A stretch of DNA of 64,000 nt from Alphaproteobacteria bacterium UBA6376 (lineage in GTDB: Bacteria > Pseudomonadota > Alphaproteobacteria > Rs-D84), in contig DJQW01000001.1 in the NCBI GenBank assembly GCA_002437665.1, positions 258,102 to 322,101 on the forward strand. The letters run 5' to 3'. A program made the translations under genes and the position numbers. The notes beneath the pieces were generated by a model. The model was not told where the DNA came from and searched no databases. It saw only the letters and a program-made list of their open reading frames with translations. Positions 17,503-25,779 of this stretch are shown here, piece after piece; positions within the stretch are counted from its first letter, which is position 1; each line of letters opens with the position of its first letter.

Positions 17503-18801
17503 TTATTTCTTGTTTTCCTTGATAATCTTTTTCCACTTTTTGTATTCGCCGTATGCATTATTCCACAGACGCGTTGCCTCTGATTTAATCTTTTGACCCA
17601 TGCTGTCATCAATGCTGCCACCGATTTTCTTGGCAATGTCCATTGCGTGATTTGCCAAATACGCCACCAAAATTCCCGACAGCAACACAACCATAAAATT
17701 ATCGTCTTTCAAACTGGGGACTTGGGCGGCCATATTCATATCAATAATTCCCGACAACAATGCCGCGCACAGCGCAACCACAATCGACAGCGACACAAAA
17801 TATAACGCCGCATTTATGAAACGCTGAATCTGGGCGGACAATGATTCCACCTTGAACAATCCCAAGAACCCATTGAATATCGTGCCGGCAATTCCCTTGT
17901 ACGATGTTTTGCCAACGGTTTCGGCAATCGCGGTAAATGGCAACATTATCACGGCCAAGAATAAATCAGCAATCACGCCCAGCGCGATAAATGCAAACTT
18001 GAACGCGTTATATACAAACAGCACGACAAACGCCACGCCAATCACAAATGAAAATGCACTGTGCCCAATCCCCGCCAGCATCCATTTGAATCCGGCGGCA
18101 ATCGCCGTATAGAAAAATCCCGACAATCGTGTTGGCACGCACATCATATCGGCGGCGGCATTTGCATCAATCAACATACGTGCCGGTGTATGCGCGGCGG
18201 TGTACTCACGAATCGCGGTGCACGTATCGGGCAAATCCACACCCGCAACATCTGCAATCGTGTTCAAAATAAAGTCCGACAGATATGTCCCGACTGTAAT
18301 AATTGGGCCCATAATCCACATAAACACACGCGCCGGCCCGAATTGCAAGATAATAATCCATATCGCAATCGTTGCGCCTTTTTTGACGACGCTTTTTGCC
18401 AAATCACGCACGTTGGATTTTGTGGTCATCATCTGGTACGTTTCAAACATCGCCCAGAATATATATGCGATAATAATAAATATCACCACGAAACGCACTA
18501 ATGACCCGTCCAGTATTTCCGCCACCCATGACATAGCGTTCATAAATGCCAGACCGGCTTTGGCCTCAATCGGGACATAATCTTTGACCAACTGTTGATT
18601 TTGAAAACCGGATTGAAATTCGGTTAAATCGCGCGACATGTCATTGGTAAAAGATTCCAGATTGTGTTCCGTTGTCCACGCGCCAAATTCACCAATGTCA
18701 CCGCCCGCCGGTAAATTGGTCGCGGCGGACACCGGCGCGGCAAACATAATCGCGGCGCACATAATTAAATTTGATAAAAATTTCATTGCACGTTTCATCA
18801 A
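17503..18801 (-). CDS. VirB6/TrbL-like polytopic membrane protein 5 (last gene of operon)
   Basis: This 432-aa protein has a signal peptide (FLSNLIMCAAIMFAAPVSA), a periplasmic N-terminal stretch and about six membrane segments in the pattern of VirB6/TrbL type IV secretion inner-membrane proteins. It ends in a charged amphipathic tail rich in Lys. It shares its organisation with four neighbours (a first TM cluster, an R/K-rich turn, a 'P-x-x-x-G' helix, then a long TM block followed by a soluble tail). It lacks the CxxC seen in three siblings. It overlaps the upstream gene by 4 nt. Other T4SS parts (VirB4, VirB8-11, VirD4) are not in this window. Confidence 0.62.
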   Translation of the reverse strand: MMKRAMKFLSNLIMCAAIMFAAPVSAATNLPAGGDIGEFGAWTTEHNLESFTNDMSRDLTEFQSGFQNQQLVKDYVPIEAKAGLAFMNAMSWVAEILDGSLVRFVVIFIIIAYIFWAMFETYQMMTTKSNVRDLAKSVVKKGATIAIWIIILQFGPARVFMWIMGPIITVGTYLSDFILNTIADVAGVDLPDTCTAIREYTAAHTPARMLIDANAAADMMCVPTRLSGFFYTAIAAGFKWMLAGIGHSAFSFVIGVAFVVLFVYNAFKFAFIALGVIADLFLAVIMLPFTAIAETVGKTSYKGIAGTIFNGFLGLFKVESLSAQIQRFINAALYFVSLSIVVALCAALLSGIIDMNMAAQVPSLKDDNFMVVLLSGILVAYLANHAMDIAKKIGGSIDDSMGQKIKSEATRLWNNAYGEYKKWKKIIKENKK

Positions 18802-20234
18802 TCTTTCTTTCCTGCGGCCTTGGATACGGCATCAAATACCTGTTGTGGGACGCCCCAAATCTTTTTACCCAAATCCTTGGCCCATGTGCCAAAATCGAAT
18901 TGTTCCTTGCTGCCTTTGCCCAGAATCGCATCAACCTTTGGCGATATGGCAAAGAAATACAACACGAACATAAAGAACATTATCAGCAAGAAATAAAATC
19001 CGTCGTCCAAGAAATCGAACGCATTCGGATACGTGCGTTCAACCATCGCGCGCTGGGCGGTAAAGCAATCTTTGAACTTGTCTGCGTCCATTTCGCCATC
19101 TGATAATGCAACGCGTTCACATGTGGCAAATACGTTCATAACAGACATTGTTTGCGCATCTGGATTTTCCACCGTGCGCCCCAACAGTGGCGGTATAATC
19201 GCACTGTACCCATCGGCGGGCCCTGGGAAATATTCGTCGGCGGCAAATGATACCGTTGCGTATATAATCAGAATCTTTAACGAAATCGCAACAATCTGAA
19301 CCGCGGATTTAACCAGCATTGTTACCGCATTTGCAACGACATTGCTGGCCAGTTTCCATGTCCCCTCGAACGCGGTTGCGGCAATTATCAGCGGCAAGAA
19401 TATGATAATAAACACCAATTTGAACACGACCGACAACACTTGGAAAAACAGGTCAAATCCAATTATCAAAAACATTATTACCAGCACAAATCCCGCAATC
19501 CACGTAAACGCGCCGCCACCCAGACCCAGCCACGCATAATTCATCATCGCAAATCCGCCGGCGGCCCCCGCCAACATTACGGCGTTCAGGTTGCCCATCG
19601 TGCACATAAACGGTTGCAGAATTGGATTTAACAAATCGCCCGATGCGGGGTTTTCAATCGCACCACATTGCGCGGCATCAACAACGCCTGATGCCGCCAT
19701 GGACATTTCCGCACCAACATATAACACCGGTGTAATTGTAACATTTGAAATCGCGCGCAACGCGGTTGTGCCACCCATGCCCAATGTTCCCAGAATTGCG
19801 CCAACAAACATTATGCGCGCGGCCTGCCGCCATACTTTGTCAAACCATGCGGAAAATTCCAGTTTCTTTTCCTTGGTGTCCAGTGCAGTGGTCTTTTTCG
19901 CGGCGTCCCAAATATATTGCGTCGTGTATATAAACAGGTAAATGCCAAACCCAATCACCAACAAAATCCAGATGTTGTCCAGCATCGCCGTCCAGAATAT
20001 TTCTGCGGCATTACCAATCACACTGAACAGTTCGGCAATATACCCACACAGGAAACATCCGTTTGCGCTGGCAATATCATCGCCCGCACCAATCGCGGTT
20101 AAAAAGTTTTGTGTGCTTGTGTACGTCAATGCTGCCCCACCAATGGACGACGACAAATACCATATGCCCAACCCAATCGCAATCGCGCCCATCAAGAAAC
20201 GAATGGCAATGGAAATCAGTTTTGCTTTCATCAT
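18798..20234 (-). CDS. VirB6/TrbL-like polytopic membrane protein 4
   Basis: This 478-aa protein is the longest of the five paralogues. Its N-terminal TM is followed by GCFLCGYIAELF (C60, C63), the CxxC signature shared with the proteins at 20231 and 22814. Repeated strongly hydrophobic segments (for example LVFIIIFLPLIIAATAF) and a soluble C-terminal tail with WAKDLGKKIWG follow. It lies in the middle of the four-gene overlapping operon with ATGA junctions on both sides. Family membership rests on shared architecture seen here, not on a database match. Confidence 0.62.
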   Translation of the reverse strand: MMKAKLISIAIRFLMGAIAIGLGIWYLSSSIGGAALTYTSTQNFLTAIGAGDDIASANGCFLCGYIAELFSVIGNAAEIFWTAMLDNIWILLVIGFGIYLFIYTTQYIWDAAKKTTALDTKEKKLEFSAWFDKVWRQAARIMFVGAILGTLGMGGTTALRAISNVTITPVLYVGAEMSMAASGVVDAAQCGAIENPASGDLLNPILQPFMCTMGNLNAVMLAGAAGGFAMMNYAWLGLGGGAFTWIAGFVLVIMFLIIGFDLFFQVLSVVFKLVFIIIFLPLIIAATAFEGTWKLASNVVANAVTMLVKSAVQIVAISLKILIIYATVSFAADEYFPGPADGYSAIIPPLLGRTVENPDAQTMSVMNVFATCERVALSDGEMDADKFKDCFTAQRAMVERTYPNAFDFLDDGFYFLLIMFFMFVLYFFAISPKVDAILGKGSKEQFDFGTWAKDLGKKIWGVPQQVFDAVSKAAGKKD

Positions 20235-21439
20235 TTCGCACCGCCTTTGTCGTCTTTCTTGGGCGTGTCGCCACCCGACAGAACTGTTTTAACTATTTTC
20301 GTTGCGGCCTGTACCGCGTCCGTGGTCAGGCGCATTGCGTCATCGGCCAACTGGTCGCCCATCTTGTGTTCTTCGCTGACATCAAACGCCGACAGAACCA
20401 TTTTTGTAACCTGTGGAATCTGGTCATATATGAAATTCAAAACATAGACCAGAACAACCGCACTCATCAACGTAATCTGTGCCAAATTATCTTCGTTCAG
20501 GTCGGCTGCAAAAACATCACCCGATAAAATCGCACCCATCAGTTCGGCGGCCGATGTCCCTGGGGCTGAAAAGAATTTCGCAATAATCACCATGATTACC
20601 GTATATGTCAGCACGCACGACGCCAGCGATATAATCGCGTTTAACAAACTTTTGAATTGTCCAACCCCCAGTTTTGAACCCAATCCTGACATCCACGACG
20701 GCACGTCCGATGCCCCCTTGAACGAAACCATAACCAGTGATAATGGAAAGAAAAATGCAAAGAACATCATCGCAATGATAATGTCCACAAAGTAAAAACA
20801 GAACCGCACAAATAACTTGAAAAATCCATAGAATAAATACAGCCCAACAAAGAACAGTCCAATATGTTTTATCAGCGCGCCAATACCCAACAGTGCTTTC
20901 CATGTGAACGCGCTGTCCATCACGGCAATCCCCAGTTTCATAAACGATTGAAACTGTGTTATCGTCGTCTTCATCAATAAAATAATCGTGTCACGTAATT
21001 GCGGGCGATAGAATCCATCATTGGCCATTTCCATCGGTTGGTACGTAACCTTTTCATTTACTGTATCGGTGTTGGTTTGCAGCATGCTCTGGCTGTATAC
21101 CAATGCGATTTTTGATGCAGGTTCAAATGTGACTTGTGTCATAAATCGCGGGAACATAACCCCCATGGACAGGAACGTCAATGCCACCAGTGAATTTATA
21201 AATACCGGTCGTATGGATTTTGCGTACCACGGATCGCGCACGCCACCCTTGATATTCTGCCATACGGCATTGATGACAAAGAACGCAAACAGCACGCAGA
21301 ATATAATCGCACAGAAAATTGCGAATTGTTTATACACCGCGGCGGCCGCCGTTGATACAATCTGAAACAGGCGGTCAAAAACCTCGCACCCCCAGCACTG
21401 GACGGCAGAATCAACTAAAGAATCCATAAAACCGTTCAT
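20231..21439 (-). CDS. VirB6/TrbL-like polytopic membrane protein 3
   Basis: This 402-aa protein begins almost directly with the CxxC segment SAVQCWGCEVFDRLF (C15, C18), with no cleavable signal peptide. Multiple TM helices follow, including a cluster FCFYFVDIIIAMMFFAFFF, and then a hydrophilic Lys/Asp-rich tail (TPKKDDKGGAK). It overlaps both operon neighbours by 4 nt, implying translational coupling and fixed stoichiometry. Confidence 0.62.
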   Translation of the reverse strand: MNGFMDSLVDSAVQCWGCEVFDRLFQIVSTAAAAVYKQFAIFCAIIFCVLFAFFVINAVWQNIKGGVRDPWYAKSIRPVFINSLVALTFLSMGVMFPRFMTQVTFEPASKIALVYSQSMLQTNTDTVNEKVTYQPMEMANDGFYRPQLRDTIILLMKTTITQFQSFMKLGIAVMDSAFTWKALLGIGALIKHIGLFFVGLYLFYGFFKLFVRFCFYFVDIIIAMMFFAFFFPLSLVMVSFKGASDVPSWMSGLGSKLGVGQFKSLLNAIISLASCVLTYTVIMVIIAKFFSAPGTSAAELMGAILSGDVFAADLNEDNLAQITLMSAVVLVYVLNFIYDQIPQVTKMVLSAFDVSEEHKMGDQLADDAMRLTTDAVQAATKIVKTVLSGGDTPKKDDKGGAK

Positions 21440-22740
21440 TTCTTTTTAATCCAACCTGCTATCTTGCCAATTTGCTTGCCCAGATTCTTGGCGTCGCCCC
21501 ATGTTCTGGACGCGTCAGAACCCACCTGTTTATACAACTTGTCCATGCCAGACCCGACATAAGAATTTAACTGGTCACGGGTCATTTCAAATATGCGTAA
21601 CATCAAATAGAACGTCAGTATTGATGAAATCCACAACATTGAATGCCCACCAAATCCAATGCCGGCATTTGCCATCTGGGGCATGTTGGTCGTGGCCGTA
21701 CCACCGGCGGCAACCACGAACACAGAACTTGACCAATTAAACAATGATTTCACAATCGCCAAATTGACGCACAAAATAAACGCACACGCAATCATCGTGA
21801 TAATCAGGCGTTGCAATGCCTTGGTAATGCCGGAAAATGCCGGCCACACATCAAACCACTTGTTCACATCCTTTGGTTTTGCCACCCACGTCAGAACCTG
21901 AAACGGGTACAATACCAACGCCATACCGAAATTAAATATCGCCTGAATAATCAGCAATGCCATGAACAGGTTGCTGCCCACAAATGCAACAACCAACAGA
22001 ATACCAGATATGACATTCATGAAATCTTCGCCACCGTGCGGCACTAATGTCAACAGCCCACGCAACCCGCGCACAATAAATTCAAAACCGCGTTTGATAA
22101 TCTGGTTGTTGGCGTGCGATATGTCAGATACCGGTTGCACCAAAAATTCGCATGATGATTTGCTAATCCATCCGTGCGCCACAATGTCGGGCGGACATTC
22201 CACGGCGGGTGCGGCAACGCCGCTTTCATTTATCGTCTCGGTAATGCTGTGCGTATACAGTGCACCGAATTGCAAGAACGGATTGACCAACCATTCGGTT
22301 ACGTACACGGGGCGAATCTGTAATAATACAACCGCGGCAAAAATCGCACGAAATCCGGAATGCAAAACATTTGTTGTAATTTTTTCGGCTGTAACCTTGC
22401 CCGATGAAAAATCCCCGCCACCTGAAAATCCAAAGAATCCCACCCACAATTTTGGCAGGTATAATTTAATCAAATACAGCGATATGGAAACGGCAACAAA
22501 CCCCCATATCAGAACGTAAATTATACCGTCGCCATTACCCACAAAAAATTCATAACCACCCGTCGCCACCGCCATCAGTGCGTCCAACACAATCGGCACC
22601 AGCGGGGCCAGATTTAATGCATCAACAATTTCATACTGTGCAAATGCCGGCACGGGTACGCCCACACAAAACGCCGCAATCGCCAACATGGGCAATGCGC
22701 GCATCATGCACGTAAAAAGATTGCGTTTCGATAAAAACAT
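21436..22740 (-). CDS. VirB6/TrbL-like polytopic membrane protein 2 (first gene of operon)
   Basis: This 434-aa protein has a cleavable signal peptide (MRALPMLAIAAFCVGVPVPAFA, about 13-34). The shared layout follows: a TM pair, a Gly-rich cytoplasmic loop (GFSGGGDFSSGK), a periplasmic region with Cys, a long TM block, and a tail LYKQVGSDASRTWGDAKNLG. It is transcribed from one half of a symmetric divergent promoter with the fifth paralogue. An AGAGAGA purine run precedes the ATG. Confidence 0.62.
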   Translation of the reverse strand: MFLSKRNLFTCMMRALPMLAIAAFCVGVPVPAFAQYEIVDALNLAPLVPIVLDALMAVATGGYEFFVGNGDGIIYVLIWGFVAVSISLYLIKLYLPKLWVGFFGFSGGGDFSSGKVTAEKITTNVLHSGFRAIFAAVVLLQIRPVYVTEWLVNPFLQFGALYTHSITETINESGVAAPAVECPPDIVAHGWISKSSCEFLVQPVSDISHANNQIIKRGFEFIVRGLRGLLTLVPHGGEDFMNVISGILLVVAFVGSNLFMALLIIQAIFNFGMALVLYPFQVLTWVAKPKDVNKWFDVWPAFSGITKALQRLIITMIACAFILCVNLAIVKSLFNWSSSVFVVAAGGTATTNMPQMANAGIGFGGHSMLWISSILTFYLMLRIFEMTRDQLNSYVGSGMDKLYKQVGSDASRTWGDAKNLGKQIGKIAGWIKKK

Positions 22741-22767
22741 TCTCTCTGGTATCTAAATTATCTGTTC

Positions 22768-22804
22768 AATTATATCACAATTTGGGACAAAATGTGATAT
22801 AATT
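22768..22804. promoter_or_regulatory. Symmetric divergent promoter of the VirB6-like genes
   Basis: AATTATATCACA (22768-22779) and TGTGATATAATT (22793-22804) form a perfect 12-bp inverted repeat. Each arm contains an extended -10 box (TGATATAAT) pointing outward, 28 nt from the ATG of the minus gene and 10 nt from the ATG of the plus gene. The arrangement would fire both sides together, and the palindrome could also be a regulator site. Confidence 0.6.
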
Positions 22805-22813
22805 ACAAATAAA

Positions 22814-24103
22814 ATGAGCCGTTTGAAACAGTTTTGGATTGTTTTTTTATCGTTCCTGCCATTTTCGGCGGGCGCGGTTGCGCCATTTATAATTCAGGGC
22901 CTGATTGGTGCAACGGGCATATTGGGGTATTCAATATATCGTAACATGTCGCCGACCAATATGGCGGACGCAATGAACTTCTTTTCATCGTGTTGGTCGT
23001 GCCAGTTATTTTCAGATATCGTCACGGCAATGTCCAACCTGTTGCCACGCGTGTACAGTGCGATTGGCGGCGTGATAATTCCAATCGCGGCGGGATTGAC
23101 CGCGGTATGGTTCGCGTGGAAAATTTTTTCTGGTTTTTTGAATGCCAAGCTTGATCAACCATGGTCGATTGCCGGCGCATTCAGTACGCACCTGATAAAA
23201 CTGACCGCGGTGTGCGCGTTGCTGTTGATTCCATTGCCGCGCATGTTAAATGACATTATTTTTGAACCGGTATTCAGTGTTGGTTTTTCGCTGAATAGGG
23301 CGGTTACCGGTAACGAGAAGTTTGCCGAATGCATGGTTGCAACCGCCGTCGCCGATTCTGTATCGGTTGACGTCGCCGCGGCAAATGCGGGCGCATATTC
23401 GCCAAACCTGCGCCACGGACTGACATGTGAAATTGCCAATGTGCACCAGATAACAGGTCTGGGCATGACGGTTGGTTGGACAATGATGAATATGGCGTTT
23501 GATACACAATATATGCACAAATTGATGTGGAATGTGCCGGTATTCCCAAATGTTCCAATCTTTTTCGCAGGCCTGTTGGTGCTGGTGCTGTTTCTGATGG
23601 CATTGTTGCCCGTGCCCCTGTATTTTTTAGAGGTTTTTATAAAACTGTCCATGGATTTAATAATGCTGCCATTTATGTTCCTGTCGTGGCTGTTTTCGGG
23701 CTGGCCAATATTCCCCAGTGGTGGCAAAAATATTCAGGCGATTGTAAATGACGTCGTCAAAGGGACGGCGGGCATCGCCATGGTTGGCGTATTTATAACA
23801 TTTGCGGTGATGTTTTTGAATGCGGTGTTTGGATCGTGGGGTGGGGCATCACGTTTGGCCACCGCGATGGCGCAAAACGATTCGCAATTTTTGATAGATG
23901 GACTGATGTTGCGTAACGACAGCATTATCACAATCCTGCTGATGGGAATCTTTATCACAATGTTCATGATTATGATTCCTGCGCTGGTCAAGACGTTGTT
24001 TGCCAACGTAAATATTCCAACGTCTTTCTATGAAGGGGTGAAAAAAGACCTGAATACCCTGTGGGGCGACCTGAAAAAATGGTACGCCGTGATAAAAAAA
24101 TAA
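22814..24103 (+). CDS. VirB6/TrbL-like polytopic membrane protein 1 (divergent)
   Basis: This 429-aa protein has a signal-like N-terminus (FWIVFLSFLPFSAGA), then FFSSCWSCQLFSDIV (C60, C63), nearly the same CxxC segment as the protein at 20231. Seven or so TM helices and a short soluble tail LNTLWGDLKKWYAVIKK follow; that tail resembles the tails of the siblings. Transcription is divergent from the four-gene operon through a shared palindromic promoter, with a predicted near-leaderless mRNA. A channel component is likely by analogy with VirB6; actual cargo is unknown. Confidence 0.62.
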   Translation: MSRLKQFWIVFLSFLPFSAGAVAPFIIQGLIGATGILGYSIYRNMSPTNMADAMNFFSSCWSCQLFSDIVTAMSNLLPRVYSAIGGVIIPIAAGLTAVWFAWKIFSGFLNAKLDQPWSIAGAFSTHLIKLTAVCALLLIPLPRMLNDIIFEPVFSVGFSLNRAVTGNEKFAECMVATAVADSVSVDVAAANAGAYSPNLRHGLTCEIANVHQITGLGMTVGWTMMNMAFDTQYMHKLMWNVPVFPNVPIFFAGLLVLVLFLMALLPVPLYFLEVFIKLSMDLIMLPFMFLSWLFSGWPIFPSGGKNIQAIVNDVVKGTAGIAMVGVFITFAVMFLNAVFGSWGGASRLATAMAQNDSQFLIDGLMLRNDSIITILLMGIFITMFMIMIPALVKTLFANVNIPTSFYEGVKKDLNTLWGDLKKWYAVIKK

Positions 24104-24157
24104 AAAATCAAGCCCTTTATTTAACATGCCCCCCTTTTTTGTGCAGTCCGAATCTGA

Positions 24158-24163
24158 TATAAT
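24158..24163 (+). promoter_or_regulatory. Extended -10 box giving a leaderless start
   Basis: TGATATAAT ends 8 nt before the ATG at 24172, with no SD. Confidence 0.5.
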
Positions 24164-24171
24164 TCTTAGCA

Positions 24172-24690
24172 ATGAAGCAATATCCGATTCTTTATTGGCC
24201 ACGCAGAACGACCGGCGATGATGATTACCGCCTGTCGCGCAAGGTCATAAATACTGCAACCGGTATAATGCCTGATGTTATGACCGATGATTTGGACGTG
24301 GCGGGTGCGCTGCGTGATAATCCGGACGCAACGATATATTACCCTGTTTTTTGTGAATCGACCGGTTGGTGGGGCGAATTACTGGGGTCTGATGCGGTTG
24401 TTACCGACAAATTGATTATATCGCCAGAATGCCAGTTGATGGTTATTCGTGCGTCATCTGCGGCGGCGGCCGCGCATAATTCGGGTCAAAATCAATTACT
24501 GGCGGCGGAAATATACCCAACCAGCGGATTTTTCAAAAAGATGAATTCCGGCATTGCAACGGTGGCTGATATGTTGGCCACGGACGCGGGCACGATTTTG
24601 GCACTGTTTTCTGGCAAAAACCAGTCACAGTTCATAAATGTACTGGAATCTACGGGCAATTCATACCTTGGGTGCATCGGTCGTTACTAA
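24172..24690 (+). CDS. Hypothetical protein next to the VirB6-like cluster
   Basis: I do not recognise this 172-aa protein. It has no signal peptide or TM helix, one Cys near the middle of each half (PVFCEST, SPECQLM), an Ala-rich helix (SSAAAAAHNSGQNQLLAAE) and a C-terminal stretch ILALFSGKNQSQFINVLESTGNSYL. It is monocistronic with its own promoter directly downstream of the plus-strand VirB6-like gene. A link to that system is only positional. Confidence 0.7.
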   Translation: MKQYPILYWPRRTTGDDDYRLSRKVINTATGIMPDVMTDDLDVAGALRDNPDATIYYPVFCESTGWWGELLGSDAVVTDKLIISPECQLMVIRASSAAAAAHNSGQNQLLAAEIYPTSGFFKKMNSGIATVADMLATDAGTILALFSGKNQSQFINVLESTGNSYLGCIGRY

Positions 24691-24696
24691 TATTTC

Positions 24697-24724
24697 TTGC
24701 AATACAGAAAAATCCTTGTATAAT
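24697..24724 (+). promoter_or_regulatory. rpmE promoter
   Basis: TTGCAA, a 16-bp spacer and TATAAT, 36 nt before the rpmE ATG. Confidence 0.6.
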
Positions 24725-24759
24725 CTGCACGCTAAAAAATTTAAACAAAGGGTAATAAG

Positions 24760-24972
24760 ATGAAAAAAGGAATTCATCCTGAATATCACGAAATCAACGT
24801 CACGCGTACAGACGGCAAGACCGTAAAAATGTACAGTTCTGTTAAAAAAGATTTGATTTTGTCCACAGATAACCTGAACCACAGTGCATGGACTGGCCAG
24901 CGTACAAACTCTGGTGAAAAGGGCCAGCGCGTTGAAAAGTTCAAGGGGAAATTTGCTGGGTTTAACTTCTAA
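24760..24972 (+). CDS. rpmE: 50S ribosomal protein bL31
   Basis: This 70-aa protein begins MKKGIHPEYHEINV and has the conserved HSAWTGQ near residue 46. The N-terminal CxxC zinc ligands of the Zn-binding form are absent (no Cys at all), so this is a zinc-independent (C-) type L31. An AAAGGG SD precedes the ATG. An IMPase-like gene follows after 27 nt and is probably cotranscribed. Confidence 0.93.
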   Translation: MKKGIHPEYHEINVTRTDGKTVKMYSSVKKDLILSTDNLNHSAWTGQRTNSGEKGQRVEKFKGKFAGFNF

Positions 24973-24999
24973 TCTAAAATACGGAAACGGGGCGCCGAA

Positions 25000-25704
25000 A
25001 TGGAACTGTTGATAAAAGGTTCAACGGAATTAAACAAGATGTTTATGGCATTACAACGCACGGCCAGTGGGTTGCGCCATGACTTTGGTGAAATTGAAAA
25101 CCTGCAACAGTCATTGCATGGTGCACACGACTTTGTGCAAAAGGCGTCTGCCCGTATCGAAGAAAGTATCCTGAACGATTTGTTGTTGGTGCGCCCATCG
25201 GCGGGCCTGTTGACGCCAAACGTAACGCGTGATGGCGATGGTCGCGATGAATTCGTGCTGTCACTGTCGGGTGCGGCGAACTTTGTTCGTGCAAATCCGC
25301 ATTTTGCGATTTCATTGGCGTTGCGCACAAACGACGAAACCAAAATCGCATTGGTGTATTCACCAATCGACGAACGCCTGTATTATGCAGAGGCGGAACG
25401 TGGCGCATACGCGTTTTCCGCGTTTCATTCCGCCCGTGTCAAGGTTTCTAATATCGCAGAATTGCCAAACGCAACGGTTGCATTTAACACGAACGATTCG
25501 CGCACGGTATCGGCGGACATTCGTCGCACGGGTTGTCCTGCATTGGATTTGGCGTGGGTTGCATCGGGCAAATTTGATGGTTTCGTATCTGACCCATTGG
25601 ACTTTGCCGAAATTGCCGCTGGTGACCTGTTGGTACGCGAAGCGGGCGGAAAAATTTCCATGGGTGCGGATTTAATTGCAACCAATGGTAAAATTGAATT
25701 GTAA
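25000..25704 (+). CDS. Inositol monophosphatase-family protein, probably catalytically dead
   Basis: This 234-aa protein aligns over its length with SuhB/IMPase: DFVQKASARIEESIL (about 45-60), GAANFVRANPHFAISLALR, IALVYSPIDERLYYAE, PALDLAWVASGKFDGF and AAGDLLVREAGGKIS. The metal-binding DPLDGT motif reads LSLSGA, the GEE motif is missing, and the late W-D is A-E. All main Mg2+ ligands are therefore lost. A non-catalytic role is inferred, for example SuhB-like participation in antitermination. Confidence 0.8.
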   Translation: MELLIKGSTELNKMFMALQRTASGLRHDFGEIENLQQSLHGAHDFVQKASARIEESILNDLLLVRPSAGLLTPNVTRDGDGRDEFVLSLSGAANFVRANPHFAISLALRTNDETKIALVYSPIDERLYYAEAERGAYAFSAFHSARVKVSNIAELPNATVAFNTNDSRTVSADIRRTGCPALDLAWVASGKFDGFVSDPLDFAEIAAGDLLVREAGGKISMGADLIATNGKIEL

Positions 25705-25708
25705 TTCG

Positions 25709-25733
25709 CGGGGCATTTGCCCCGCTTTCTTTT
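25709..25733 (+). terminator. Terminator after the IMPase-like gene
   Basis: GCGGGGC/GCCCCGC stem (25709-25727), then TTTCTTTTTG. Confidence 0.8.
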
Positions 25734-25779
25734 TGTCATGTACTTGCAAAGTTGAAATAAATATCTTAAACTTTGTGTC

